Shown here piece by piece: positions 56,897 to 64,000 of a stretch of 64,000 bases of DNA. Both the position numbers and the translations under genes were made by a program. Positions within the stretch are counted from its first letter, which is position 1, and every line of letters starts with the position of its first letter. This DNA comes from a cyanobacterium PCC 7702 (GTDB taxonomy: Bacteria; Cyanobacteriota; Cyanobacteriia; Cyanobacteriales; Nostocaceae), in contig KB235926.1 of NCBI GenBank assembly GCA_000332255.1, forward strand, positions 30,005-94,004. Direction: 5' to 3'. Under the pieces are notes generated by a model. That model was given only the letters and a program-made list of their open reading frames with translations, searched no databases and was not told the DNA's origin.

Positions 56897-56952
56897 AATA
56901 CCAAGCTAAAAAAGTCCGCCCGCTGGACTCGCTGTTGATCTTTGTTTCTTTG

Positions 56953-56987
56953 GAGAAGTAGGTAAGTCTACTTCTCTTTTGTTTTTT
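56953..56987 (+). terminator. Rho-independent terminator of rbcLXS
   Basis: GAGAAGTAG and CTACTTCTC form a 9-bp stem around GTAAGT, followed by TTTTGTTTTTT. Confidence 0.92.
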
Positions 56988-57761
56988 GCCTTTTGAGAAA
57001 TACCCTAACTTGCTTGACCAATAGCGATCTACAGAAAAGATGCTATTATTTATATAGATATTTCTAAATAGTTCTTTTTTACTCTTTTAAAAGGGGATAG
57101 TGTTGCCATAACAAAAAGGTTACTGACAAAAACTGCCTCCTCAAACCCCTAGAAGTAATGTTCTTTTCTGTATACCGACTACACGAGTAGCCCTTGAAAA
57201 AGCTGCGCTTCATCAAGCCTTTGTTCCATGAGATATTTCCCTGCTAATACTTACCATTGCGTGACATCCCTCCCCAAACATCCCGGATTAGTTCGGTTAT
57301 CTCCCCAGGCATGGAAACCTAGAGAGGGGTCTCTAGCGTCAATAATATATATATAGTTAGGAGTGGAGAAAGAAATCTCAACTATTTTTTTGTTAATTGT
57401 CAATCTTGAACTATAATGGAATATTTGTCTCGACTACTTTACTAGTGATGAAATTTGTCGTAATATTAAGATAAGTAGAACTCATACTGACTTCATATTT
57501 TATTAAGGTCGTAAGTAGCGACCAAAGAAAAAAGAATTATTTAAGACAACAAATGGGTGGTTGTAGAGGTTTGAAAATTTAGGGAGGGTAGGGGGAACCT
57601 ATCCAGGGAATTAGCCGTCTTGACAGGTTCTAAAAAAGAAAACTCGACCTTTGGTGGTAGTTCCGAGATGTCCAGTGATATATGCACTACCTTTCCCAAT
57701 CCGCCATAACTATTAAGTATTCTAAGTATTCTTTGTTCTAGGAGAAGAGGAAAACGCACCA
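56988..57761. promoter_or_regulatory. Long upstream region of the sigma factor gene
   Basis: No supported gene in about 770 nt. Features: a 7-bp hairpin CTAGAGA-GGGG-TCTCTAG (57319-57336), an alternating AT run (57341-57355), and a GTGACATCCCTCCCC segment near 57261 that resembles the ends of IS200/IS605-type elements. It may contain a long 5' leader for the sigma factor. Confidence 0.4.
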
Positions 57762-58745
57762 ATGCCCACTGTTAACACTGAACTAGAAAATACCAACGCC
57801 AAATTCACGGCTGATATGGTGCGAACCTATCTGCGCGAGATTGGTCGTGTACCTTTGCTAACCCGGGAACAAGAAATTGTCTACGGGAAGCAGGTACAAC
57901 AGATGATGGCGCTGCTGGAAGCAAAAGAAGCTTTAGCAAAGAAACTACGTCGCGAACCGACCTTGGAAGAATGGGCTGCGCACGTGAAAAAGTCTGAATC
58001 AGAGCTGAATCAGATGGTGTTGCAGGGGAAACGAGCAAAGCAGAAGATGATAGAAGCGAATTTGCGTCTGGTAGTAGCGATCGCGAAAAAATACCAGAAG
58101 CGGAACATGGAGTTTCTAGACCTAATTCAAGAAGGAACACTAGGGCTAGAGCGGGGTGTAGAAAAATTTGACCCGACGCGGGGATACAAGTTTTCAACTT
58201 ACGCTTACTGGTGGATTCGCCAAGCGATTACTCGTGCTATCGCGCAGCAAGGGCGCACCATTCGCCTGCCCATCCACATTACCGAAAAACTCAACAAAAT
58301 CAAAAAAGTACAGCGAGAACTCGCACAAAAGTTGGGGCGATCGCCATCTCCAGCAGAAATAGCCAAAGAACTGGAATTAGAACCAGCTCAGATCCGCGAG
58401 TACTTGAACATGGCGCGCCAACCAGTTTCTTTAGATGTCAAAGTTGGTGATAACCAAGACACCGAGTTACAAGAGATGCTGGAAGACGAAGGACCATCGC
58501 CAGAATCCTACATGACTCAAGAGTTCCTGCGTCAAGATCTGAACACTCTGCTTGCGGAACTAACTCCCCAACAGCGAGAAGTACTTGCTTTGCGCTTCGG
58601 ACTAGAAGATGGTAATGAAATGTCTTTAGCCAAAGTAGGCGAGCGCTTAAATCTCAGCCGCGAGCGCGTTCGCCAGTTAGAGCATCAAGCCTTGGCGCAC
58701 TTGCGTCGTCGCCGCGCTAACGTCAAAGAGTACGTTGCTAGCTGA
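57762..58745 (+). CDS. Group 2 sigma-70 family RNA polymerase sigma factor
   Basis: The 327-residue protein has region 1.2 ([20 protein letters not shown]), region 2 ([26 protein letters not shown], then [20 protein letters not shown] for -10 recognition and melting), region 3 and region 4 ([20 protein letters not shown] for -35 recognition). Length and sequence put it with the cyanobacterial SigB/SigC/SigD/SigE group 2 factors, non-essential factors for stress, light or nitrogen. SigB or SigD is my best guess. A long leader precedes it and a terminator follows. Confidence 0.92.
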   Translation: MPTVNTELENTNAKFTADMVRTYLREIGRVPLLTREQEIVYGKQVQQMMALLEAKEALAKKLRREPTLEEWAAHVKKSESELNQMVLQGKRAKQKMIEANLRLVVAIAKKYQKRNMEFLDLIQEGTLGLERGVEKFDPTRGYKFSTYAYWWIRQAITRAIAQQGRTIRLPIHITEKLNKIKKVQRELAQKLGRSPSPAEIAKELELEPAQIREYLNMARQPVSLDVKVGDNQDTELQEMLEDEGPSPESYMTQEFLRQDLNTLLAELTPQQREVLALRFGLEDGNEMSLAKVGERLNLSRERVRQLEHQALAHLRRRRANVKEYVAS

Positions 58746-58773
58746 AAATGCTTATCCTCGTTGGCGACGACAA

Positions 58774-58803
58774 GCCTCCTGAATTCAGGGGGCGATTTTT
58801 TTG
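58774..58803 (+). terminator. Rho-independent terminator of the sigma factor gene
   Basis: GCCTCCTGAATTCAGGGGGC is a near-perfect palindrome followed by GATTTTTTTT, 29 nt after the stop. Confidence 0.9.
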
Positions 58804-59122
58804 GTTTTGTCACCATTTCTAAATAAGATCCGGAATTGAGGGAAATTTTTTGTATTTTCAGATAGGTATGCAGCGAGGAAGGTTCTCGGTGATAAAAATC
58901 CAGATTTCCGGGTCTAAATCCCAAAAATTTTTCCTGAGCATCTCTCGATCGGATTAATCACATAGGTAAAAGTTTTATAACTTAACCAATGGTAGTCTTG
59001 TTTTATCAGCATACACTCATGTTTGCGGAGTTATTTTGCAGGCAATTTGCCTCAATTTTTCCCACTTGAGCGATCGCCCAGCAATTACAACTTACTAGTT
59101 AATTTTCGACAGGAGAAATAGG
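58804..59122. other. Intergenic region
   Basis: About 320 nt without a supported gene. It contains a HIP1-like site near 59071 and presumably the promoter of the exported protein gene at 59123. Confidence 0.4.
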
Positions 59123-59866
59123 GTGCTCAAATATATCAAAAAGTTTCTTCCCCCTCCTCAGTGGAGAATACCCTTAACAGGGCTACTTTTAATTGTCGGT
59201 GTTGTTGGTGAGCAATCTCAATCTGTCTTCAGCAACCAGCTTGCAAAACTTTATATTTCCGCACCCAAACAATTTGAGTATCAAGCAAACACTACCCACG
59301 CCCAACAGCAGTCAAATTCAACGCTACAATCACAAGCAAAGGTACTGCAATTGCGCAGGGCTTTGGCCAGGTCAAGTTCCAAAGCAGCACCGGTGCAAGT
59401 TTGGGAAGATCGAACAACATTAGTTCCCACCACTACAGCCCAAAAAAGTGTATTGAAAACATCTCCCCAACCAGCACAAACACAACAACAACAAAAATTT
59501 CCACAGCAAGATGGTGTTTACCTTTACGGACAGTCGCCAAAGCCGGGACAATTCGGGTATGGCTATATAATTTTTGAAAAACATCAGCGTCAAGTCACAG
59601 GCGCTTTGTACGTGCCCAGGTCTGAGTATAGTTGTTTTCAAGGAACTTTAGAACCCTTAGGAAAACTGGCGGTGACCGTGAAGGGTTATCCTGGTGAAGG
59701 TAGTTTGCTACAAGTAGCAACAAAGGATAGATTTCCCAGCACCAGCGACAGTGAACCAGTAATTTATGGGCATTCCCTGGCACTTTCCGATTACTATCGG
59801 CTAAGCTCCGTTAGTGCAAGCGATCGCCAGATTTTACAAGCGTGTCAAGCTGACTGGCAAAAATAG
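59123..59866 (+). CDS. Conserved exported/membrane-anchored protein, function unknown
   Basis: The 247-residue product starts at GTG 59123 (AGGAGA 6 nt upstream). A hydrophobic segment, IPLTGLLLIVGVVG at about residues 16-29, is a signal or anchor. Residues about 50-130 are Gln-, Ser- and Thr-rich low complexity. The C-terminal domain (about 130-247; GVYLYGQSPKPGQFGYGYII, QRQVTGALYVPRSEYSCFQG, ILQACQADW) looks folded, with two cysteines. I recall this arrangement among uncharacterised cyanobacterial exported proteins, but no function is known. It converges on cobO. Confidence 0.65.
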   Translation: MLKYIKKFLPPPQWRIPLTGLLLIVGVVGEQSQSVFSNQLAKLYISAPKQFEYQANTTHAQQQSNSTLQSQAKVLQLRRALARSSSKAAPVQVWEDRTTLVPTTTAQKSVLKTSPQPAQTQQQQKFPQQDGVYLYGQSPKPGQFGYGYIIFEKHQRQVTGALYVPRSEYSCFQGTLEPLGKLAVTVKGYPGEGSLLQVATKDRFPSTSDSEPVIYGHSLALSDYYRLSSVSASDRQILQACQADWQK

Positions 59867-59888
59867 ATAGTCCACAAAAGAGGGCATT

Positions 59889-60566
59889 TTAAAATTCAAT
59901 TCCTGGCTGTGCTTTAACGCCTTGCTCCCGGAAAGGATGTTTAATTAGCGTCATTTCCGTGACTAAGTCGGCGTGTTCAATTAATGCTGCTGGAGCGCCC
60001 CGACCTGTTAAAATTACGTGATTTTCTGCTGGCTTTTGCTGCAGTCCTGCTAAAACTTCCTCAACACGCAAATAGCCCAGCTTCATCGCTACATTGATTT
60101 CATCGAGCAACACTAACTTGTAGTCTGGGTTACGGAGGAACTCTAATCCTTTTTGCCAAGCAGCTTGCGCCTTTTCCATGTCGCGAGCGCGATTTTGGGT
60201 TTCCCAAGTAAAACCTTCACCGAGAGCGTGAAACTGCAATTGCTCCGACCAAAGACTAAAAACCCTTTTTTCAGAAGGTTCCCAGGCTCCCTTGATAAAT
60301 TGCACGATCGCTACTTTATACCCGTGTCCGAGCGATCGCAACACCATTCCCAGTGCTGCAGTGGTTTTTCCCTTACCGTTACCAGTATGAACAATAACTA
60401 AGCCTTTTTCTTGTGTGGCGCGAGCAAGTCTTTGTTCTTGTACTTGCTTGCGGCGCTGCATTTTTTGGCGATACTGCTCGTTACTAAGGCAGGTGGATGA
60501 TACTTCTTCCATTAAGCTTTTCGCTTCTATGTCTGGGTTTAATTGTGTTAAGTTATTGGTGTTCAT
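59889..60566 (-). CDS. cobO: Cob(I)yrinic acid a,c-diamide adenosyltransferase
   Basis: The 225-residue product is the CobA/CobO/BtuR-type enzyme that adds the adenosyl group to reduced corrinoid. It has the P-loop VIVHTGNGKGKTTAALGMVLRS, IVQFIKGAWEPSE, LVLLDEINVAMKLGYL (Walker B) and HVILTGRGAPAALIEHADLVTEM. I use the ATG at 60566 (MNTNNLTQ); a longer frame to 60704 adds a hydrophobic stretch foreign to the family. It is separate from the cob operon at 32724-40694. Confidence 0.93.
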   Translation of the reverse strand: MNTNNLTQLNPDIEAKSLMEEVSSTCLSNEQYRQKMQRRKQVQEQRLARATQEKGLVIVHTGNGKGKTTAALGMVLRSLGHGYKVAIVQFIKGAWEPSEKRVFSLWSEQLQFHALGEGFTWETQNRARDMEKAQAAWQKGLEFLRNPDYKLVLLDEINVAMKLGYLRVEEVLAGLQQKPAENHVILTGRGAPAALIEHADLVTEMTLIKHPFREQGVKAQPGIEF

Positions 60567-60942
60567 CAACTTTTTTTTGAAAGCAACAATATACAAACAA
60601 ATTCCAGGATGAACCAAAAATAGGAGATGTTTCTCCATCATCGCACTAAATGCCCGGTAAATATTCGTTGAGATTGAAACGCCGGGCGATCGCCACGGCA
60701 GCAAAAGTGCACCAAGCTTTATTGTTCAGTTACTCAATAAAAAGCTAAACCCGCGCTGTAGTGCCAAACATCCAGCAACGGGAGGATGTCGCCATTTGAG
60801 GCGATCGTGACTTGTTAAAGAAATCTATTAGTTCATCAAATTGATTTTTATAGGTATGTAGTGAGGACTTTAGTCCTGATTCAAGCACGCTTCGTGCTTG
60901 CTGCGAACTCCCCTAACCCGTCAAAATCTTTATGGCAGACTA
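60567..60942. other. Intergenic region with palindromic repeats
   Basis: This 376-nt stretch has no supported gene. It contains the dispersed repeat GTAGTGAGGACTTTAGTCCT (60858-60877), followed by the perfect palindrome CAAGCACG-CTT-CGTGCTTG (60882-60900). Confidence 0.6.
60858..60900. repeat. Dispersed repeat plus 19-nt palindrome
   Basis: The first 20 nt belong to the GTAGT(T/G)...TTAGTCC family seen at 11779 and 11840. The second part, CAAGCACGCTTCGTGCTTG, is a perfect inverted repeat with a 3-nt loop. Similar CACGCTTYGTGCTTG sequence occurs near 13187. Confidence 0.7.
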
Positions 60943-62598
60943 CTATTGCCAAACGAGAACTTTGGCTTCGTATGGTCCGATATCAATCATGATGCCATCA
61001 TTGCCAGCTTCCACATCATAATTACCCGTCCATTCATGCCACCTACCAGCGTTGGGAAAGTTAGGAACATTATAGCCAGCCAAGAAGTTTTCAGAAAAGT
61101 TGGCCACAACTACCACCCGCGAACCTTCATCATTCCAGCGACTGTAGGCTAACACTTTTGCTTGTGGATTTTCGTGGATAAAGTCGATATTTTCCGTGTA
61201 AAGAGCATGATTGTGTTTGCGCAGGTTAATTAAGCCTTTGTAGTATTCAAGCAAACCGCGATTCAAATCATTGCCCAAAAGTTGCCAGTCAATCTTAGCA
61301 GATTCTTGAGTTTTTGGTTTGTACTCGCCAAATTCTTCACCCATCCAAATCAAAGGTACACCCACGGCAGTCATTAAAATTGCAGCGCCTAATTTTGCTC
61401 GCCGAAAAGCTTCTTCACCTAGAATATTGCGGTTTCCCAGTTCCGCCATTAAATGGTTGTGGTCGTGATTTGTTAAGTAATTGACGACATTTGTCACGCC
61501 CATAAAACCTTGACGCTTGCAATCAATAACATTCTTGAGCTGTTCTATATCAAATGTGTCGCCGCATATATGCGTGGTAATAACATGGCGAAAACTATCA
61601 TGCCAGCAACCATCCATTGGCCCGTCTGTGTTGGTAATGCTGGTAGTTTCAGGAATATGTTCGGCAATGTTATAGAAGGGTTTGGGACCGGCTGTATTTT
61701 TTGCCTCTTGTACAATCCAGTGCATAAAGTCGTAATTGGCAATTTGGCGGGCAGCATCGTAGCGAATGCCATCTATGTGATATTCTTGAATCCAAAAACG
61801 AACTACATCACTGATAAACCGACGCGCTGGATAAGTTTTTAACTTTTCGTCAAAGTGCTCGTAATTAAATTCTGGCCCCCAGTTATTATCTGGATCGCGG
61901 GGAGAATGATGGTACCAATAATCGTGGTCAATTTGTGTTAAAGGACAAGATGCTTCTGAATGGTTATAAATTCCGTCTATAATTACACGAATTCCTCTGG
62001 CGTGGCACTCATCAATTAAATTTTTTAATTCTGCTGTTGAGCCATAACTTGATTCCGTAGCAAAAAAATAGCGGGGATTGTAGCCCCAACTATAATCGCC
62101 TGGATATTCTTTAACTGGCATTAATTCAATAGCGTTAATTCCTAGTTCCCATAAATAATCTAATTTTTCGACCACGTGCTTGTATTTTCCTCGCGCGTAG
62201 GGGTCATCTTCACCACCAGAAAAATCTGCCACATGCAGTTCGTAAATGACTAATTCGCGATCGCTAGGCAAAGGTTTGTCGTCATGCTTCCAAACATAAG
62301 TATCAATTATTCTTTGCCCGTCTTTGATTCGGACAATGCTGTTGTCATTTCCTCCATATTCATCTATATCGGTGGCGTAGGGATCTGTAATTTCAACCCA
62401 TTGATCTGGTTCAAAAAACCAGGATCTAGATTGGATGCGGAATTTATATTGATAAACTCCGTCTTCTAATTCCACTGTGGTGCGAAAATAGCCATCTTCC
62501 CCTTTTTCCATTGGAATTTCTTTCCAATCAGAAAAAGAACCAATTAAAGCTGCCCCCTTATTATAGGGAGCAAATAAGTTAAATTCAATGGGCGACAT
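60943..62598 (-). CDS. GH13 alpha-glucan enzyme with N-terminal CBM48-like domain
   Basis: The 551-residue product has an N-terminal immunoglobulin-like domain (about 1-90; FNLFAPYNKGAALIGSFSDW) like CBM48 of branching and debranching enzymes, then a GH13 barrel. Catalytic residues: the nucleophile Asp in DGIRYDAARQ, the acid/base Glu in NIAEHIPE, and the transition-state Asp in NYLTNHDHN. Region I is IDGIYNHSE (where many have DxVxNH). It is shorter than GlgB (about 630-760 aa) and lacks its second N-domain. It may be an alpha-amylase or a branching-enzyme relative acting on glycogen. Confidence 0.85.
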   Translation of the reverse strand: MSPIEFNLFAPYNKGAALIGSFSDWKEIPMEKGEDGYFRTTVELEDGVYQYKFRIQSRSWFFEPDQWVEITDPYATDIDEYGGNDNSIVRIKDGQRIIDTYVWKHDDKPLPSDRELVIYELHVADFSGGEDDPYARGKYKHVVEKLDYLWELGINAIELMPVKEYPGDYSWGYNPRYFFATESSYGSTAELKNLIDECHARGIRVIIDGIYNHSEASCPLTQIDHDYWYHHSPRDPDNNWGPEFNYEHFDEKLKTYPARRFISDVVRFWIQEYHIDGIRYDAARQIANYDFMHWIVQEAKNTAGPKPFYNIAEHIPETTSITNTDGPMDGCWHDSFRHVITTHICGDTFDIEQLKNVIDCKRQGFMGVTNVVNYLTNHDHNHLMAELGNRNILGEEAFRRAKLGAAILMTAVGVPLIWMGEEFGEYKPKTQESAKIDWQLLGNDLNRGLLEYYKGLINLRKHNHALYTENIDFIHENPQAKVLAYSRWNDEGSRVVVVANFSENFLAGYNVPNFPNAGRWHEWTGNYDVEAGNDGIMIDIGPYEAKVLVWQ

Positions 62599-62833
62599 AA
62601 AAATATTTTTGTAGTCAATGACGGTATGGATATTCTCTGGTTTTTGCTAAATTTAGCCAATCATTCTTGAGAAAGAAATACTTTATTTTTTCCTCTATCT
62701 TCAGGGATATTCTCAAAAAATTTAAAAAATAAAACTTGAAGATTGCCACAGAATTAACATGAAAAAGACAAAACTCTGTTAATTTTTTTGCCCAGGATAT
62801 TGATAATCTAATATACACGTGCTTTTCCTGAGT

Positions 62834-62858
62834 CCACCTGCACGAGCAGGTGGTTTTT
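62834..62858 (+). terminator. Rho-independent terminator-like hairpin on the plus strand, no gene assigned
   Basis: CCACCTGC-ACGA-GCAGGTGG is a perfect 8-bp stem followed by TTTTTG on the plus strand. No plus-strand gene precedes it; both neighbours are on the minus strand. It may end a small RNA. Confidence 0.7.
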
Positions 62859-62883
62859 GTATGTTTGTAGAAAAATTTATTTT

Positions 62884-63279
62884 CTAAACAAAGAAGATAG
62901 TATTCATAGCTTTGCCGTCATGTTGCTGCAGATAACTTAATAGCCAATTTGCTGCTGTTGCCCTTCGAGTTTGACGCGGCCCGAATTCTCCGATTTTGTA
63001 ACCTGTAAAACCCAATTTTTCTTTCAGAAGTTGTTTGTTTTCTGGAGGGATGGAGCGAGTCAGTTTGACAGTTGCAGGGCGAGAGTTAATAAAATCTGGT
63101 GGTTGGGGATACTCCTTTTGCCATTCAGCAGGTACTTGTTGATTGTTCCACTTTTGGGTGGATCGGTCGTAGCGATATCCCAAGCAGTACCACAGCAATT
63201 GATTTACCGTAGCATCATCAATTTCATCGTTGAGAATTGACCAAATGGTTTGGGTATTGAGCGGTGGTAAATCGGACAT
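62884..63279 (-). CDS. DUF1823 family protein
   Basis: The 131-residue product begins MSDLPPLNTQTIWSILNDEI and has QLLWYCLGYRYDRSTQKWNN, PQPPDFINSRPATVKLTRSI and GFTGYKIGEFGPRQTRRATAANWLLSY. These match the DUF1823 family of cyanobacteria and plastid-bearing organisms, whose role is not known. I choose the ATG at 63279 because homologues begin there; a start at 63291 adds only MLIF. It lies 82 nt from the phycobilin lyase gene on the same strand. Confidence 0.82.
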   Translation of the reverse strand: MSDLPPLNTQTIWSILNDEIDDATVNQLLWYCLGYRYDRSTQKWNNQQVPAEWQKEYPQPPDFINSRPATVKLTRSIPPENKQLLKEKLGFTGYKIGEFGPRQTRRATAANWLLSYLQQHDGKAMNTIFFV

Positions 63280-63361
63280 AAAAATCAACAAAAACTAACT
63301 TACAACAAAAAAACAGTTATCAGCAAGGTTTTCACAGAAACTGATAACTGCTGGCGATTAA

Positions 63362-63925
63362 TTAACTGGATGCAGAATTAGTTGCTTCCGATACTTTTGC
63401 AGCAGGAGCAGCACCCATGCGAATTTCAGAAGTAAAAGAGGCCATGCTAAATCCACCAAAGCGCTTGAGAATACTTACTCGCATGCGTAAATTGGGACTT
63501 GCGAACCACAGGCGTTCTTCAGACCACATGGTTTCATATTCTGTCGTCAGGGTCAAAGCACCATCACTGCCCATTTTATAACTGCCGGCGACTGGTGTTT
63601 TCTCAGCGTAACCCATTTCCCGCAGCAATTTTCCTTGTTGGGGATTATCCTCATCAGGTACTGTTACCAATACTGTGGAACCAACATGCTTTTCTTCATC
63701 CCATTCCATCGTACCGTTCCAACTGACTCTTGCGCCGCAGCCAGCTCGGTTCGGGTCGATGGAGTACAATTGGCAAAGCTTAATTACATCTGGATGGTCT
63801 GCTGGTAGCATTTCGATTGTAATATCGGATTTGCCAGATTCAGATTGCTTAAAGGCCAAATGGTGGCTGGTGCGATGGGAAAACCATTTGCCAACGCTCA
63901 ACTGAAAAAACTCTTCTATGTTCAT
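63362..63925 (-). CDS. cpcS: Phycobiliprotein chromophore lyase, CpcS/CpeS type
   Basis: The 187-residue beta-barrel lyase attaches phycocyanobilin (or another bilin) to the conserved Cys84-type site of phycobiliproteins. It starts [20 protein letters not shown] (ATG at 63925, AAGGTGA upstream) and has [44 protein letters not shown] and [19 protein letters not shown], all family blocks. A TTG one codon earlier is not needed. CpcS and CpeS names are used interchangeably for this group; bilin and target choice cannot be told from sequence. Confidence 0.92.
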   Translation of the reverse strand: MNIEEFFQLSVGKWFSHRTSHHLAFKQSESGKSDITIEMLPADHPDVIKLCQLYSIDPNRAGCGARVSWNGTMEWDEEKHVGSTVLVTVPDEDNPQQGKLLREMGYAEKTPVAGSYKMGSDGALTLTTEYETMWSEERLWFASPNLRMRVSILKRFGGFSMASFTSEIRMGAAPAAKVSEATNSASS

Positions 63926-64000
63926 CAATTAAATCACCTTGCATTAAAATCTTGACGATCAATCATCCCACTGATTACAAGGTAGCAGCAGGAGGTGTCC

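Noticed and set aside
57541-57762. 73-codon minus-strand frame abutting the sigma factor start
   Set aside because: Likely chance frame in the leader; no domain or ribosome binding site.
1-64000. tRNA, rRNA and CRISPR arrays
   Set aside because: No T-loop-like cloverleaf sequence, rRNA core or regularly spaced repeats were found on reading both strands.

Overview
The window is chromosomal DNA from a cyanobacterium. It carries form IB Rubisco (rbcL-rbcX-rbcS), cytochrome b6f genes (petC, petA), a CpcS/CpeS-type phycobilin lyase, a cyanobacterial group 2 sigma factor, cyanophycin genes, hormogonium-type polysaccharide genes and many copies of the HIP1 octamer GCGATCGC. Intact isocitrate lyase and malate synthase genes are rare in cyanobacteria; with the hps-like genes and cphA2 they point to a filamentous, probably heterocyst-forming (Nostocales/Chlorogloeopsis-like) strain. 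That placement is inference.

Layout. 1-3603 (minus): aceB, aceA and the start of a thiolase, a glyoxylate-shunt/acetyl-CoA unit. 4446-6346: a ribbon-helix-helix protein, a ComFB-like protein and a phosphoribosyltransferase. 6615-11729: speY (homospermidine synthase), cphA2, a small unknown protein and cphB, an arginine/cyanophycin locus. 11919-17593: two GT4 glycosyltransferases and a secreted beta-propeller. 17653-21541: ygfZ, a thioredoxin-like ferredoxin, cysteine synthase and a 1-Cys peroxiredoxin. 22007-27073 (minus): HpsL, HpsN, HpsO and HpsP-like polysaccharide genes. 27190-30161: a lone BrxD-like ATPase, a methyltransferase, a GNAT protein and a decayed gene. 30362-32533: DUF3067, petC, petA. 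32724-40694: a cobalamin (B12) locus, cbiD-cobK, the opposed cobL, and a riboswitch followed by cobG-cobH-cobI-cobJ; cobO lies far away at 59889. 41077-48566: an aromatic amino acid locus, HPPD, homogentisate dioxygenase, a haem-oxygenase-like putative diiron oxidase and an acyl-CoA ligase, ending in a gene graveyard with broken indoleamine dioxygenase, TnpB and O-methyltransferase genes. 48984-51858: Old Yellow Enzyme, glutathione transferase, thioredoxin and a divergent ArsR regulator with a clear operator. 51848-53800: panB and a secreted propeller protein. 54569-58745: rbcLXS and a sigma factor. 59123-63925: an exported protein, cobO, a GH13 enzyme, a DUF1823 protein and a phycobilin lyase.

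The most notable observations are in 46506-48566. The same 31-nt palindromic element sits inside two different coding sequences there. Removing exactly those 31 nt restores both reading frames, so this is a very small mobile repeat seen as an insertional mutagen. The cluster it damages joins tyrosine catabolism to an unusual set of accessory enzymes and looks like a once larger aromatic pathway now being lost. No tRNA, rRNA, CRISPR array, complete insertion sequence or prophage was seen.
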